From: CAZAFL01 sp964484465 | Lineage (GTDB): Bacteria > Bacteroidota > Ignavibacteria > UBA10030 > SZUA-254 | Assembly: GCA_964484465.1 (NCBI GenBank) | Contig: CAZAFL010000045.1 | Coordinates: forward strand, 1-14,393 | Length of the DNA: 14,393 bases | Reading direction: 5' to 3' | Part shown: piece by piece, positions 13,478 to 14,393 of the stretch | How the letters are laid out: every line of letters starts with the position of its first letter | Position numbering within the stretch: position 1 is the first letter of the stretch | The notes under the pieces: model-generated | Told to the model about the DNA's origin: nothing | What the model saw: only the letters and a program-made list of their open reading frames with translations | The model's database searches: none | Position numbers and translations under genes: made by a program

Positions 13478-14350
13478 TTATGATCGCCATCTAGAAATGC
13501 GTTCCGGGAGACTGTTAACTCCTAATTGACCGCAGAGGGACTTTAAACTTTTTTTCGCGCCGCGCCATTGCAGGTCAGTAAGCTTTTCGCGAATCGGGAC
13601 ATCCTCACGGAGCGTTGCCAATTTGCGAAACAACATCGCATCGTCGCGATGGCTTCCGAGATTTTCTGAGAGATATTGTGCCCGGCTTACCGGGACTTTC
13701 CATTTTTGAAAATCAGCCGGGATTTTTTCCAGGTGCTTGAAGCGCGCAAGAACTGCAGAGGTCGATTTTTCTCCCCAGCCCTGAATACCGGGGTATCCAT
13801 CAGCGGTGCCTCCTACCAGCGCCAGCCAGTCGGGAATTGACTCCGGAGGCACGCCGAACTTTTGCACGACACCTTTCTCGTCAAGCACGATCTCGCGTCG
13901 CCGGTCCCAGCAAACCACCTGCTTGCCCTTCACGGACTGAGCAAGGTCCTTGTCAGGAGAGCATATGACAACCTGCCCGACTCCTTTCAGGTCCCTGAAG
14001 CGTGATGCTGCTGTTGCAAGAGCGTCGTCCGCCTCGAACTCGACCATGGGCCAAACGACGATTCCCAGTGCGGAGACCACCTTCTCCGCCAGCGGAAATT
14101 GCGCGAGAAGCTCCGGGTCGACCCCTTCTTCAGTCTTGTAACCACGGTAGAGTTTGTTCCTGAAAGATTTTATCACATGGTCGAAGGCGCAGGCAATGTG
14201 TGTTGTCCCGGCAGTATTCAGAAGTGCTACGAGACTTCTGAGAAGGCCGACTGTAGCGCCTACTTCGCGGCCGTCCGGCGATGTTCTTTTAGGCGCACCG
14301 TAGTAGTTGCGGAAGAGCTCGTATGTCCCATCAACAACATGTATCTTCAT
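13478..14350 (-). CDS. 5'-3' exonuclease, PolA N-terminal/flap-endonuclease family
   Basis: A stand-alone 290-aa 5' nuclease that should remove 5' flaps or RNA primers during replication and repair. Family motifs in order: VDGTYELFRNYYG (D7), ACAFDH (D57), FRNKLYRGYK (63-72), VEFEADDAL (E106, D108, D109) and ICSPDKDL (D133, D135). The helix-hairpin region that grips DNA is WLALVGGTADGYPGIQGWGEKSTSAVL, split here as GGTADGYPG (180-188) and GWGEKST (191-197). Where most relatives read G-D-x-x-D, this protein has G181 in place of the first Asp and keeps D184. One metal ligand is therefore missing, although the family can keep activity with altered second-site ligands. The length equals other polymerase-free members. 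The gene is about 60% GC, higher than the neighbouring island, and has no visible Shine-Dalgarno before the ATG at 14350. Confidence 0.9.
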   Translation of the reverse strand: MKIHVVDGTYELFRNYYGAPKRTSPDGREVGATVGLLRSLVALLNTAGTTHIACAFDHVIKSFRNKLYRGYKTEEGVDPELLAQFPLAEKVVSALGIVVWPMVEFEADDALATAASRFRDLKGVGQVVICSPDKDLAQSVKGKQVVCWDRRREIVLDEKGVVQKFGVPPESIPDWLALVGGTADGYPGIQGWGEKSTSAVLARFKHLEKIPADFQKWKVPVSRAQYLSENLGSHRDDAMLFRKLATLREDVPIREKLTDLQWRGAKKSLKSLCGQLGVNSLPERISRWRS

Positions 14351-14393
14351 GTCTTAGCCGAATAGTTATGTGCAATACGCCGGACAAACTGAT

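Noticed and set aside
1..14393. CRISPR array or insertion sequence
   Set aside because: No regularly spaced repeats and no transposase gene with terminal inverted repeats were seen on either strand.

Overview
The window looks like chromosomal DNA from a free-living bacterium of the Bacteroidota/Chlorobiota/Ignavibacteriota (FCB) type. This rests on three things: a one-piece receptor kinase (Ser/Thr kinase, one membrane span, TolB/FlgO-like domain, TPRs), weak or absent Shine-Dalgarno sequences before most starts, and a moderate GC content that changes sharply between genes. The assignment is an inference from gene style, not from a marker gene.

Left part (1-3430): one intact kinase-TPR gene on the minus strand, surrounded by debris of the same kind of gene. 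Just downstream, starting in an ATGA overlap with its stop, is the frameshifted first part of a second kinase. Upstream is the last ~56 codons of a PD40/TolB-propeller type protein. Short repeats (133-163 and 3251-3281, with a weaker third at about 3080-3170) lie on both sides. The two best copies each sit beside a perfect or near-perfect hairpin. Their differences fall mostly at silent codon positions when read on the minus strand.

Middle part (3437-11793): a compact minus-strand cluster that looks like a defence operon. It runs from a PLD-nuclease/SNF2-type helicase (1102 aa), through an Eco57I-like N6-adenine DNA methylase with a C-terminal target-recognition region (1120 aa), to two unrecognised proteins (286 and 236 aa) tied together by 3-4 base junctions. 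The first two genes are a plausible two-protein restriction-modification-like system: the methylase marks self, and the helicase/PLD protein translocates and cuts. The two small genes may be extra effectors or regulators. The 3' third of the methylase gene is far more AT-rich (about 27-32% GC in sampled lines) than its 5' part (about 50%), which suggests that the recognition half was swapped.

Right part: a divergent gene at 11962-13176 codes for a CheY-like receiver fused to a C-terminal half with a faint resemblance to Mrr-type nuclease folds. It shares a 168-base intergenic region with the helicase gene, and that region holds an operator-like direct repeat. A 300-base gap follows, and then a GC-rich (about 60%) minus-strand 5'-3' exonuclease of the PolA N-terminal/FEN type that lacks one normally conserved metal-binding Asp. 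The composition contrast (about 50-60% GC on both flanks against about 35-45% between 3.4 and 13.2 kb) suggests an acquired island.
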